Assembly (NCBI GenBank): GCA_031261445.1 | Contig: JAISJQ010000055.1 | Coordinates: 45,864-109,863, forward strand | From: Oscillospiraceae bacterium | GTDB taxonomy: Bacteria > Bacillota > Clostridia > Oscillospirales > Acutalibacteraceae | Length of the DNA: 64,000 nucleotides | Direction: 5' to 3' | Shown: positions 49,009-56,480 of the stretch, piece by piece | Layout of the letters: every line of letters starts with the position of its first letter | Numbering within the stretch: position 1 is the first letter of the stretch | Notes under the pieces: model-generated | Database searches by the model: none | What the model was told of the DNA's origin: nothing | Seen by the model: the letters and a program-made list of their open reading frames with translations, nothing else | Made by a program: the position numbers and the translations under genes

Positions 49009-49773
49009 ATGGGCAAGATTATCGCAATTGTGAATCAAAAAGGTGGCGTGGGCAAAACCACCTCCGCCGTTAATTTGGCCGCCGCACTGGGCGGGCTAGA
49101 CCGCACGGTGCTGCTTGTGGACATTGACCCACAGGGCAACGCCACCAGCGGCTTTGGGGTCAACAAGCGTGCGCTACAAAGCAGCAGTTATGATGTGCTC
49201 ATCGGCGGCAGTCCGGCACGCGCGGCGGTGCTGCGCACGCAGTTCACGGGCGTGTACCTGCTGCCCTCCACCATGACGTTGGCAGGCGCGGAACTGGAGC
49301 TCGTCGACATTGAGCGCAGAGAAGCGCGACTGAAGGATGCCCTCGCGCCCATCCGCGATGTGTTTGATTACATCCTGCTCGATTGCCCGCCCTCGCTGGG
49401 TTTGTTGACACTCAATGGTCTCGTGGCGGCGGATACCTACTTAGTGCCCATTCAGTGCGAGTTTTACGCGCTGGAAGGTCTGAGCCAGCTGACCAACACC
49501 GTGCGCAAGGCCAAACAGGCCTATAACTCCCTGCTGGACATCGAAGGCGTGCTGCTGACCATGTATGACAGCCGCCTGAACCTGACGGGGCAAGTGGTGG
49601 AGGAAATTAAAAAGTACTTCCCGCGCAAGGTGTATGCGTCTGTCATTCCCCGCAATGTGCGCCTGAGCGAAGCGCCCAGCTTTGGCCAGCCGGTGATGTA
49701 TTACGACCCGGCCAGCCGTGGCAGTGAGGCCTATAACGCCTTTGCGCGGGAATTTTTATCGCTCCAGCACTGA
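49009..49773 (+). CDS. parA: Chromosome-partitioning ATPase ParA/Soj
   Basis: 254 residues from ATG 49009 (AAGGGAG); the ORF-track start is in the promoter. Deviant Walker A KGGVGKTT (11-18), Walker A' DIDPQGNAT and Walker B ILLDCPPSLGLLT. Binds DNA as ATP dimer; with ParB it moves origins and in sporulating Firmicutes controls DnaA. Without an N-terminal HTH it is the chromosomal Soj type. parB follows after 28 bases. Confidence 0.93.
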   Translation: MGKIIAIVNQKGGVGKTTSAVNLAAALGGLDRTVLLVDIDPQGNATSGFGVNKRALQSSSYDVLIGGSPARAAVLRTQFTGVYLLPSTMTLAGAELELVDIERREARLKDALAPIRDVFDYILLDCPPSLGLLTLNGLVAADTYLVPIQCEFYALEGLSQLTNTVRKAKQAYNSLLDIEGVLLTMYDSRLNLTGQVVEEIKKYFPRKVYASVIPRNVRLSEAPSFGQPVMYYDPASRGSEAYNAFAREFLSLQH

Positions 49774-49801
49774 CTTTTGCAAAAAGAACGGAGAAAGATT
49801 C

Positions 49802-50698
49802 ATGGCAGTTAAACGAGGTCTGGGGCGCGGCTTGGATGCGCTGTTTGCCGTCAACGACCTGCCCGGTGCGGACATCAACGCCGGCGAAGCGGGCACGCTG
49901 GCTCTCAACGAGATTGAGCCCAACCGCGGGCAACCGCGCAAGTCCTTTGACGAGGGCGCACTGCGGGAACTGGCGGATTCCATTCGTGAGCACGGCGTAT
50001 TGCAGCCCTTGTTGGTGCGTCCCCGCGCGGAGGGCGGCTATCAGCTCGTGGCCGGCGAGCGGCGGTATCGCGCGGCGCGTTTGGCTGGGCTGACGCAAGT
50101 GCCCGTGGTCATCCGCGAGCTGAACGATTCCCAAGCCATGGCCGCCGCCCTGATTGAAAACCTGCAGCGCGAGGATCTCAACCCCATTGAAGAAGCGCTG
50201 GGCTATAAAGAACTGCTCACGCAGCTGGAGCTGACGCAGGAGCAAGTGGCCAAATCCGTGGGCAAAAGCCGCTCAGCGGTGGCCAACAGCCTGCGCCTGC
50301 TGGAGATGGATTTTCCCATTGTGACCGCACTGCGCGAGGGGCAGATCACCGCCGGGCACGCCCGCGCACTGGCCATGTTCCCGGAGGATAACGCGACCCG
50401 TGCCGAAGCCTTGCGTGGCGCGATTCAGGGCACGTCTGTGCGGCAACTGGAGCGCATGGCGCAGGAGGCGTGCAAAGAAAACATCAGCAAGTTCTTACCC
50501 AAAGAGGCCAAACCCCAACGCCGCCGGGAGAGCTTTTTTGATGAAGTGGAACTGAGCCTGAACGAGGGCTTGGGGCGCAAAATCCGTGTGCGCGGCACGA
50601 CCTTCGCCAAGCCCGGCGTGCTGGAAGTCCCCTTTGAGTCGCGCGAAGAGCTGGAAGCCCTAGCGCAACTGCTCGAGCAGTTTGCCAGCAAAGCCTAA
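49802..50698 (+). CDS. parB: ParB/Spo0J CTPase clamp
   Basis: 298 residues from ATG 49802 (GGAG). N-terminal ParA-activating tail (KRGLGRGLDALF), CTP-binding motifs GERRYR (85-90) and ENLQREDLN (119-127), HTH for parS (about 145-165, TQEQVAKSVGKSRSAVAN) and a C-terminal dimer domain. Loads at parS sites and recruits SMC. No parS consensus was noticed in the window by eye. The parAB pair is away from gidB/rpmH here. Confidence 0.93.
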   Translation: MAVKRGLGRGLDALFAVNDLPGADINAGEAGTLALNEIEPNRGQPRKSFDEGALRELADSIREHGVLQPLLVRPRAEGGYQLVAGERRYRAARLAGLTQVPVVIRELNDSQAMAAALIENLQREDLNPIEEALGYKELLTQLELTQEQVAKSVGKSRSAVANSLRLLEMDFPIVTALREGQITAGHARALAMFPEDNATRAEALRGAIQGTSVRQLERMAQEACKENISKFLPKEAKPQRRRESFFDEVELSLNEGLGRKIRVRGTTFAKPGVLEVPFESREELEALAQLLEQFASKA

Positions 50699-50728
50699 GA
50701 CAGCGCTGATTTCATTGCGATTTAACCC

Positions 50729-50847
50729 GTAGGGGCGCACATCTAGTCAGCGGGCGCACGGGGCGTGCGCCCCTACATGTCAGAGATCAGAGGACAGATT
50801 CGATCACAAAACTCTGTCCTCTGCCCTCTGATTTCTGTCATCTGATT
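50729..50847. repeat. Composite repeat: family E palindrome and family B heptads
   Basis: GTAGGGGCGCAC...GTGCGCCCCTAC (50729-50775) then inverted CAGAGNN heptads (50780-50847) ending exactly at the purC -35. Confidence 0.85.
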
Positions 50848-50874
50848 GACTTTCGCGCCGCTACGCGGTATAAT
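50846..50874 (+). promoter_or_regulatory. purC promoter
   Basis: TTGACT (50846-50851), 17-base spacer, TATAAT (50869-50874). The -35 abuts the repeat; no purine riboswitch fits in the short leader. Confidence 0.75.
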
Positions 50875-50904
50875 ATGCACAACACAGCTATCAAGGAGAA
50901 CACC

Positions 50905-51612
50905 ATGGAAAAGCTCGCGCAACTCTACGAGGGCAAGGCCAAACGCGTCTATGCCACCGCCGACCCCGACATCCTCATCGTGGACTACAAGGACGACGCC
51001 ACCGCGTTCAACGGCCTGAAGAAGGGCACAATCAGCGGCAAGGGCGTTATCAACAATAAAATGAGCAACTTTGTCTGTGCTCTGCTGGAAAAAGAGGGCA
51101 TTCCGACCCACCTTGTGCAGGAGCTGAGCGCACGCGAAACCGCCGTGAAAAAGGTGGAGATCGTGCCGCTGGAGGTTATTATCCGCAACCGCGCGGCGGG
51201 CAGCATGGCCAAACGCCTTGGGCTGGAGGAAGGCCGCGCACTGCTCTGCCCCGTGTTTGAGTTATCCTACAAAGACGACGACCTAGGTGACCCGCTCATT
51301 GTGGAGTCCCACGCGCTGGCGTGCGGCTTTGCCACGGCAGAGGAGATCGAGACCATCAAGGCCTACGCGCTGAAGATCAACGAGCTGCTGTGCGCCTACT
51401 TTGCCACGAAGAACGTGGAGCTCATTGACTTCAAGCTGGAGTTCGGTCGCTACCACGGGCAAATCATCCTCGCCGACGAAATCAGCCCCGACACCTGCCG
51501 CTTCTGGGACATGACGACCCACGAGAAGCTGGACAAAGACCGTTTCCGCCGCGACCTCGGCTCAGTCGAAGAGGCCTATGAAGAAATGGCGAGACGACTA
51601 GGTCTACAATGA
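50905..51612 (+). CDS. purC: SAICAR synthetase
   Basis: 235 residues from ATG 50905 (AAGGAGA). Joins aspartate to CAIR in purine synthesis. [15 protein letters not shown] is the ATP-binding start, [20 protein letters not shown] and [22 protein letters not shown] are family blocks. Single-domain bacterial PurC length. Separate from other pur genes here. The stop TGA belongs to a CAATGAA heptad repeat. Confidence 0.95.
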   Translation: MEKLAQLYEGKAKRVYATADPDILIVDYKDDATAFNGLKKGTISGKGVINNKMSNFVCALLEKEGIPTHLVQELSARETAVKKVEIVPLEVIIRNRAAGSMAKRLGLEEGRALLCPVFELSYKDDDLGDPLIVESHALACGFATAEEIETIKAYALKINELLCAYFATKNVELIDFKLEFGRYHGQIILADEISPDTCRFWDMTTHEKLDKDRFRRDLGSVEEAYEEMARRLGLQ

Positions 51613-51700
51613 ACAATTGACAATGTACAATGAACAATTATTGGTGGGTAACTGCCTGTGTTCCAATAATTGTTCATTGTTCTTTGTCCATTGTTAATTA
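51606..51700. repeat. Heptad repeat family C between purC and proA
   Basis: Inverted arms ACAATGAACAATTGACAATG and ...TTGTTCATTGTTCTTTGTCC with a central spacer; starts within the last codons of purC and ends 7 bases before the proA ribosome site. Confidence 0.85.
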
Positions 51701-51716
51701 GTATAAGGAGCCCACC

Positions 51717-52955
51717 GTGCAAGAACTTGGTACACGCGCACGCGCCGCGCAAAGACTGTTGGCCAAAGCCGACAGCGGTACGAAACGTGCCGCTCTGGGT
51801 ACGATTGCCGACGCGTTGCTTGCGGCGCAAGACGGGATTCTTGCCGCCAACGCGCTGGATTTGGATGCCGCGCGCACAAACGGCATGACGGACAGCCTGC
51901 TCGACCGTCTAACGCTCACACCAGAGCGCATTGCGGGCATGGTGCAGGGCGTGCGTGATGTCGCGAGCGAAGACGACCCCGTGGGGCATGTGCGCTGGGG
52001 GGCGGTGCGCCCAAACGGCTTGCGGATTGAGAAAATCACCGTGCCGCTGGGCGTGGTGGGCGTGATTTTTGAGGCGCGTCCCAATGTCTGCAGCGACGCG
52101 GCGGCGCTGTGCCTGATGGCCGGCAACGCCTGCATTCTGCGCGGCGGCAAGGAGGCCATCCACGCCAACACCGCCATCGCCGACACCATGCGCGCCGCGC
52201 TGACCGCCAGTGGTCTGCCCGCTGATTGCGTGCAGCTCATCACCGACACCAGCCGCCAGAGCGCCACCGACCTCATGCACGCGGTGGGGTTGATTGATGT
52301 GCTCATTCCGCGCGGCGGCGCGGGGCTGATTCGCGCCGTGGTGGAAAACGCACGTGTGCCCGTCATTGAAACCGGCGCGGGGAATTGTCATATCTACGTG
52401 GACGCGGGCGCGGACATCGACATGGCCGCCAACATCGTCTACAACGCCAAAACCAGCCGCCCGTCCGTGTGCAATGCGGCGGAAAGTCTGCTGGTACACA
52501 AAGAGATTGCCGCGACGGCATTGCCCGTTATCGCTGCCAAGCTTGCGCAGAAGAACGTGGAATTGCGCGGCGATGCGGCCACCTGCGCCCTCCTCCCCGC
52601 CGCCAAGCCCGCGACAGAAGACGACTGGGGCACGGAATACGGCGACTACATCATGAGCGTGAAGATTGTGGACAATATCGACGAGGCCATCGCCCACATT
52701 GCGCACTACTCCACCCACCACAGCGAGGCGATCGTCACGCAGGACTACGCCCGCGCGGAGCAATTTCTCGCCGAAGTGGACAGCGCGGCGGTGTACGTCA
52801 ACGCGTCCACCCGCTTCACCGACGGCGGCGAGTTTGGCTTCGGCGCGGAGATCGGCATCAGCACACAAAAGCTGCACGCCCGCGGGCCGCTGGGTCTGGG
52901 CAATCTGGTGAGCGAGAAGTACGTCATTCGCGGTAGCGGGCAGGTGCGTTGCTAG
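51717..52955 (+). CDS. proA: Gamma-glutamyl phosphate reductase
   Basis: 412 residues from GTG 51717 (ATAAGGAG). Reduces glutamyl-5-phosphate to the semialdehyde in proline synthesis. Aldehyde-dehydrogenase fold with catalytic Cys in SRPSVCNAAESLL, VIFEARPNVCSDAAAL, and FTDGGEFGFGAEIGIST. proB is not adjacent. It has no promoter of its own that I can see, so it may be read from purC through the hairpin repeat. Confidence 0.94.
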   Translation: MQELGTRARAAQRLLAKADSGTKRAALGTIADALLAAQDGILAANALDLDAARTNGMTDSLLDRLTLTPERIAGMVQGVRDVASEDDPVGHVRWGAVRPNGLRIEKITVPLGVVGVIFEARPNVCSDAAALCLMAGNACILRGGKEAIHANTAIADTMRAALTASGLPADCVQLITDTSRQSATDLMHAVGLIDVLIPRGGAGLIRAVVENARVPVIETGAGNCHIYVDAGADIDMAANIVYNAKTSRPSVCNAAESLLVHKEIAATALPVIAAKLAQKNVELRGDAATCALLPAAKPATEDDWGTEYGDYIMSVKIVDNIDEAIAHIAHYSTHHSEAIVTQDYARAEQFLAEVDSAAVYVNASTRFTDGGEFGFGAEIGISTQKLHARGPLGLGNLVSEKYVIRGSGQVRC

Positions 52956-53021
52956 ACATTCGATGTCGGACTAGACGTTTGCATCGGTTTTGAGACAGCG
53001 TGTGCGCGAGCGCGAAAACGC

Positions 53022-53050
53022 TTGAATTTATGCGCGTTCTGTGTTATAAT
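53022..53050 (+). promoter_or_regulatory. tRNA-Ser promoter
   Basis: TTGAAT (53022-53027), 17-base spacer, TATAAT (53045-53050), 10 bases before the broken tRNA copy. No other promoter is seen before the intact tRNA. Confidence 0.7.
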
Positions 53051-53060
53051 TTTGTCACAC

Positions 53061-53100
53061 GGAGAGGTACCGAAGTGGTCATAACGGGGCGGTCTTGAAA
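53061..53100 (+). pseudogene. 5' half of tRNA-Ser, broken after the anticodon loop
   Basis: GGAGAGGTACCGAAGTGGTC... is identical over 40 bases to the intact tRNA-Ser at 53249 except one base in the anticodon loop (CTTGAAA here, CCTGAAA there). It ends right after the anticodon loop. Typical of an integration event that replaced one half of the tRNA gene. Confidence 0.85.
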
Positions 53101-53101
53101 T

Positions 53102-53272
53102 GTGTTAAGCGATTTGGAACACACCCACGGCAAAGCATTGAAACAACTGGATTTTTTGAAGTCCGAAAGCGAAAATCTCTTGGAGTTCTCTCCTGAAGTT
53201 CTCTCCGATTTCCATCGAGCGATTTTAGGAGTTCTCAATATCTCACTTGGAGAGGTACCGAAGTGGTCATAA
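53102..53272 (+). pseudogene. Short ORF fragment between the tRNA copies
   Basis: GTG 53102 opens 56 codons (VLSDLEHTHGKALKQLDFLK...) that run into the intact tRNA. The composition is protein-like, A/T-rich and unrelated to flanking genes. Probably the end of a gene of a lost mobile element. Too short for the ORF track; no function assigned. Confidence 0.3.
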
Positions 53273-53337
53273 CGGGGCGGTCCTGAAAACCGTTAGCGCG
53301 CAAGCGCACATGGGTTCGAACCCCATCCTCTCCGCCA
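53249..53337 (+). tRNA. tRNA-Ser (anticodon UGA)
   Basis: 89 bases with encoded CCA. Acceptor GGAGAGG/CCTCTCC, discriminator G, long variable arm (GCGCGCAAGCGC), T-arm GGGTTCGAACCCC. The anticodon loop is CCTGAAA, which puts TGA at positions 34-36 but C at position 33 where U is almost universal; the broken copy has the normal T. Class II form and G73 fit serine. Confidence 0.88.
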
Positions 53338-53340
53338 CTT

Positions 53341-53391
53341 GCAAAGCCGCAGAATAGCAGGGTTTCTTGCTTGTTCGGCGGCTTTGCTTTT
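53341..53391 (+). terminator. Terminator after tRNA-Ser
   Basis: GCAAAGCCGC ... GCGGCTTTGC with a 27-base loop, then TTTT. Confidence 0.7.
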
Positions 53392-53475
53392 GCCCAGAAA
53401 AACGCGATTTTGCGGGCGTTTTTTGAGGACGTTGGAGAGAGCTTTGACCAAATTGAAGAGAAGTCCATGCCTGTT

Positions 53476-54645
53476 TTAGGACACCACAGATAGTGCCGCA
53501 CACAGTCCCTGCTCCATTGCCTGCGCGGAGTTCAGCTTGGAGTTGTAGTCTAGGTGGGCGTAGATGTTCGCCGTGGTGGAGAAGTCGCTGTGCCCTAGCC
53601 ACTCCTGAATTTGCTTCATGGGGACACCATTGGCCAGTAGGAGTGATGCACAGCTGTGCCGCAGGTCGTGGAAGCGGATGCGGCGCAGACCGTGTTTTTC
53701 CAGCAACTTTGGGAACGCCTGCGTGACATAGTCTGGGCTGAACCGGTCGCCCATCTGGTTCACGCAGATGTAGTCGCGGTAGGTTTCGTTGTAGCATTTG
53801 CCGCACAGTTCACGGAATTGTGCCTGTTGCGCCTGCACAGCCAACAGCTTTTCGCGAAAGACGGGCACCAAGGGCAGCGTGCGCATACTGGATTTGGTCT
53901 TTGTGCTGTCCTGTGCGCTGATTTGCCGCTTGCCGTTCAGGTTGTAGCTCGTGACGGTGTGGTTGATGGTCAGGGTGTTTTGCGCAAAGTCAATGGCATC
54001 CCAGCGCAACCCCACCACCTCGCTGCGGCGCAGTCCGTAGAATCCGCCCAGCAGGACTGGCACTTCCAAGAGTGTTCCTTTGCTGATTGCAAAGAGCCGC
54101 TCCATCTCGCTGCAGTCGTAGAAACTCGCTTTGAATCGCTTGATTTTTGGACGTTCCACCTTGTCGGCGGGATTGGTCTCAAGCAAGTCCATCTTCACGG
54201 CGTATTTCAAAGCCTTGTGGATTACTGCGTGATAGTGAATGACCGACAGTGCCTTGATGCGCTCCAACTGAATCAGATAGAACCGCTGGATGTCTTGAGG
54301 TCTCAAGTCGTCCAACATAACCATCTTGTCGCCGAAGTATGGGGCGAGGGTGCTTTTGACGATTTGGCTGTAGGAAGCAAAGGTGGTTGGCGCAACAGTG
54401 GTTTTGACCACGTCAAGCCAATTGACAAGAAAGTCTGAAAAGAGCATAGACTGCTCCCACGCCTTGCGACCGTCTGCTGAGAACGTCTTTCTGGCTTCTG
54501 CGAGTTTGGTTTCGGCTTTCTTTTTGTTGCCCTTTACGGTCAACCCTGTGGGAATCCACTTCGTTTTGCGCTTGTTGAAAGCATCGTTGTAACTCAAAAC
54601 GATGTAGAAAAAGCCTTTCTTTTCTTGTAAGTGTCCAGCTACCAT
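53476..54645 (-). CDS. Tyrosine-type site-specific integrase
   Basis: 389 residues from ATG 54645 (AAAGGAGG). N-terminal arm-binding domain (about 1-60), core-binding SAM-like domain (about 65-165), and catalytic domain with Arg206 (GLRRSEVVGL), HDLRH (His326, Arg329), His352 (LGHSD) and nucleophile Tyr362 (ANIYAHLD). Tn916/phage-type integrase. It lies 138 bases from the 3' end of tRNA-Ser and points towards it, the standard position for an element integrated at that tRNA. A small HTH gene follows upstream in the same orientation. Confidence 0.93.
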   Translation of the reverse strand: MVAGHLQEKKGFFYIVLSYNDAFNKRKTKWIPTGLTVKGNKKKAETKLAEARKTFSADGRKAWEQSMLFSDFLVNWLDVVKTTVAPTTFASYSQIVKSTLAPYFGDKMVMLDDLRPQDIQRFYLIQLERIKALSVIHYHAVIHKALKYAVKMDLLETNPADKVERPKIKRFKASFYDCSEMERLFAISKGTLLEVPVLLGGFYGLRRSEVVGLRWDAIDFAQNTLTINHTVTSYNLNGKRQISAQDSTKTKSSMRTLPLVPVFREKLLAVQAQQAQFRELCGKCYNETYRDYICVNQMGDRFSPDYVTQAFPKLLEKHGLRRIRFHDLRHSCASLLLANGVPMKQIQEWLGHSDFSTTANIYAHLDYNSKLNSAQAMEQGLCAALSVVS

Positions 54646-54765
54646 GTGTAGCCTCCTTTCGATTTTTGACATGTGTGTGCGTATCCGAACACCTGCAATC
54701 ACTACTCCATAAGTTTAACAGGTGCGGCCGCAGGTGTCGAATGTGCAAATTGGTTTTTTGCAGAT

Positions 54766-54969
54766 TTAAGCAACCATCAATCCCAAATACTTCAACAAGT
54801 TGAGTTTGGGGATGCGAAAGAAGCGTCCGATTTTGATGTGCTTGATTTTTCCCTCGTGCAGTAGCTGGTAGCAGGTCTTGGTAGAAACGCCGAGGACACC
54901 ACTCAAGTCATTTACGGTCAGCAAGTCTGGCAGCTTTTTCAGCACATATTGATAGATCTCAGCACACAT
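54766..54969 (-). CDS. Excisionase-like helix-turn-helix protein
   Basis: 67 residues with the MerR/excisionase 'DNA-binding domain' pattern: LLTVNDLSGVLGVSTKTCYQ, LLHEGKIKHIKIGR, FRIPKLNLLKYL. Such proteins direct excision by the adjacent integrase. Its first 11 bases overlap the end of the MazF gene, so toxin and recombination factor are translationally linked. Confidence 0.8.
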   Translation of the reverse strand: MCAEIYQYVLKKLPDLLTVNDLSGVLGVSTKTCYQLLHEGKIKHIKIGRFFRIPKLNLLKYLGLMVA

Positions 54970-55324
54970 GCTGCGTCCTCCTCGCCATCCCCAAACTCAG
55001 CGCCAGCGCGGCCTCCACCCGTGCCATGCGCCGCTCGTCCAGCCAGCCGCAGTATGTTCCCAAACGGGACTTGTCCAACGTGCGCAGCTGTTCCAACAGG
55101 ACGATGGAATGTTTAGATAGCCCCGCAAAGCCTGTGAGATCAATGTGGGTGGGCAGGGGGTTCTTCTCTCGGCTGGTGATGGCGGCCACGATGACGGTGG
55201 GGCTGTGTTTGTTTCCTACGTCGTTGGAGAGAATGAGCACGGGGCGGTTGCCGCCCTGCTCCGAGCCTGTGATGGGGTCGAGGTCGGCGAAGTAGATTTC
55301 GCCGCGATGCATTTCGTCTAACAT
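54959..55324 (-). CDS. MazF/PemK-family endoribonuclease toxin
   Basis: 121 residues from ATG 55324 (GGAGG at 10 bases). RGEIYFADLDPITGSEQGGNRPVLILSND is seen at the start in two family blocks (RGEIYFADLDP; QGGNRPVLILSND), then VIVAAITS and the C-terminal LSKHSIVLLEQLRTLDKSRL, all MazF. The toxin cuts single-stranded RNA. No MazE-like antitoxin gene precedes it; the overlapping downstream gene is an excisionase-like HTH protein instead. Confidence 0.85.
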   Translation of the reverse strand: MLDEMHRGEIYFADLDPITGSEQGGNRPVLILSNDVGNKHSPTVIVAAITSREKNPLPTHIDLTGFAGLSKHSIVLLEQLRTLDKSRLGTYCGWLDERRMARVEAALALSLGMARRTQHVC

Positions 55325-55580
55325 TTTTGAATTCCTCCGTTTGATTGCATGATTAAGTACCACTCCGCGCAGCGGGATGGTTTCTTTCTGCTTCTCTTTC
55401 TTTTTCTAAAGAAAGAGAAGGACAGGCAGCAGACGGCGGGGGCGAACCGCGCCACGAGGACTTGCACCTCCAACGGACATGCCTATGCCCGTCCGCATTC
55501 AGCGGGTGTATCATTATCCCCAACGTGCAGAAACAACTGGACGCCGCCCAGTTTCAGCCCAGAGCTTCGCTCGCCCAATG

Positions 55581-55654
55581 CAGGCGTGAGGTGTGAGGGC
55601 ACAGGACTGAGGTTTTGTTTTCCTCATGCCTGAATCCTGTTCCCTTATTCCTCA
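55581..55654. repeat. Family D heptads, inverted pair, inside the mobile element
   Basis: CAGGCGTGAGGTGTGAGGGC and inverted CCTCATGCCTGAATCCTG...TTCCTCA. The only heptad repeat noticed in the 53-64 kb accessory part. Confidence 0.6.
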
Positions 55655-55744
55655 ATAGGGGTCATGGCGAGAGATGGACTGCCGACACGTTGGGAACGTA
55701 TCTGCTGCCTGGTTTATTCGATTGTCAAAGAACGATGAGCGGGA

Positions 55745-55781
55745 GAGCCAATGTCCATTTCGTTTGCACGTTGGCTCTTTT
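55745..55781 (+). terminator. Orphan terminator-like hairpin
   Basis: GAGCCAATGT / ACGTTGGCTC, 10 pairs, 13-base loop, then TTTT on the plus strand, where no gene precedes it. Confidence 0.4.
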
Positions 55782-55830
55782 ACCTCTCACCCTATAGCCG
55801 TTGGGAGGCTACCTTTTGACAACCTGTGCG

Positions 55831-56235
55831 CTAAACTTCCACAAACGACGCTTTGATTCGTGCCATCCTTTTATAGATCGCCTGACGTGTCACGCCCAGT
55901 GCCTCGGCGATTTCTGCGTGTGTGTACCTGCCTCCGACCAACAATGTGAGCACCTTTTTGTCCCCATCCGAAAGCGCGTCTATCTGCGCGGTAAGCGCTT
56001 GGTTGTTGATTTCGTCCAGCCAGTCGCTTGGGTGTTCGGGGGCACTTTGCGTAAGCAAATCCTCGTAGGTGTCCGTGTGCTCATAGAACGCGCGGTCGCG
56101 CTTGAATTGCGCCCACTCGAAGTCGTGTAATTCCTGTATGTCTGTCGCGCACATTCCCGCCGCGCGGCACTCGTGTTCCTGCTGTGCCCACTGTTCCAGA
56201 AACAGCTTCTTTGCCAGTCCGTTGTTGTATGCCAT
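55831..56235 (-). CDS. Sigma-70-like/HTH regulator of the mobile element
   Basis: 134 residues. C-terminal HTH of the sigma region 4 type: LTAQIDALSDGDKKVLTLLV, GGRYTHAEIAEALGVTRQAI, YKRMARIKASF (about 78-134). The N-terminal part is acidic and helical without a region 2. Similar small sigma-like proteins regulate transfer genes in Tn916-like elements. GGAGG precedes ATG 56235 but lies in a long hairpin (56243-56287). No adjacent conjugation genes are seen. Confidence 0.7.
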   Translation of the reverse strand: MAYNNGLAKKLFLEQWAQQEHECRAAGMCATDIQELHDFEWAQFKRDRAFYEHTDTYEDLLTQSAPEHPSDWLDEINNQALTAQIDALSDGDKKVLTLLVGGRYTHAEIAEALGVTRQAIYKRMARIKASFVEV

Positions 56236-56242
56236 TGTTTTT

Positions 56243-56287
56243 CCTCCGAATTTGAATTTGGATAGCTCTCAAATTCAAGTTCGGAGG
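56243..56287 (-). promoter_or_regulatory. Hairpin that buries the ribosome-binding site of the sigma-like gene
   Basis: In the minus-strand mRNA CCTCCGAACTTGAATTTG and CAAATTCAAATTCGGAGG pair over 17 of 18 positions around a 9-base loop. The GGAGG at its 3' end is the Shine-Dalgarno of the gene starting at 56235. Confidence 0.6.
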
Positions 56288-56305
56288 GGCGCGTATTCTG
56301 GTCAA

Positions 56306-56335
56306 TAAAAAATCCTTTCAGCCAAAGCGGAAAGG
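56306..56335 (-). terminator. Second terminator behind the zinc-finger gene
   Basis: Minus strand CCTTTCCGC-TTT-GGCTGAAAGG followed by ATTTTTTATT. Confidence 0.6.
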
Positions 56336-56340
56336 AAATC

Positions 56341-56420
56341 AAAAACAAAAGAGCCGTATGAAAATCGGGCAGACTGCCGTTGAAAAGTCGCCTAGTCGGG
56401 CAACTGTTTTCATACGGCTC
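56341..56420 (-). terminator. Terminator with perfect 14-bp stem
   Basis: GAGCCGTATGAAAA / TTTTCATACGGCTC with a 42-base loop; on the minus strand TTTTGTTTTT follows. Confidence 0.7.
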
Positions 56421-56480
56421 GTAGGAAGTCTGCGATTTTCATCGGCTCCAAGGCACGGTTCGTTATTCAATTGTCGGGTT

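Larger units (their letters stand above)
55325..55830. other. 506-base gap: palindrome, family D repeat, hairpin; no gene
   Basis: No credible ORF. Contents: a perfect 13-bp palindrome CTTCTCTTTCTTT-TTCT-AAAGAAAGAGAAG (55391-55420); a minus-strand stretch that may be coding relic (55440-55560); inverted TGAGGNN-like words (55581-55654); and a plus-strand GAGCCAATGT/ACGTTGGCTC hairpin followed by TTTT (55745-55781). A mazF promoter was not recognised. Confidence 0.5.

Noticed and set aside
49774-50904. parS site near parAB
   Set aside because: No match or near match to TGTTTCACGTGAAACA was seen by eye; a computed search would settle it.
50699-50904. Purine riboswitch before purC
   Set aside because: The space is filled by the repeat and the promoter; the leader after the start is only about 25 bases.
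53311-53337. Second copy of the tRNA-Ser 3' end as right attachment site
   Set aside because: No repeat of GGGTTCGAACCCC...CTCTCCGCCA was seen further right; the right end is probably outside the window.
55440-55560. Intron- or structured-RNA-like sequence in the mazF upstream gap (GGAGGTGCAAGTCCTC on the minus strand)
   Set aside because: No complete group I/II core or boundaries could be traced; more likely a coding relic.
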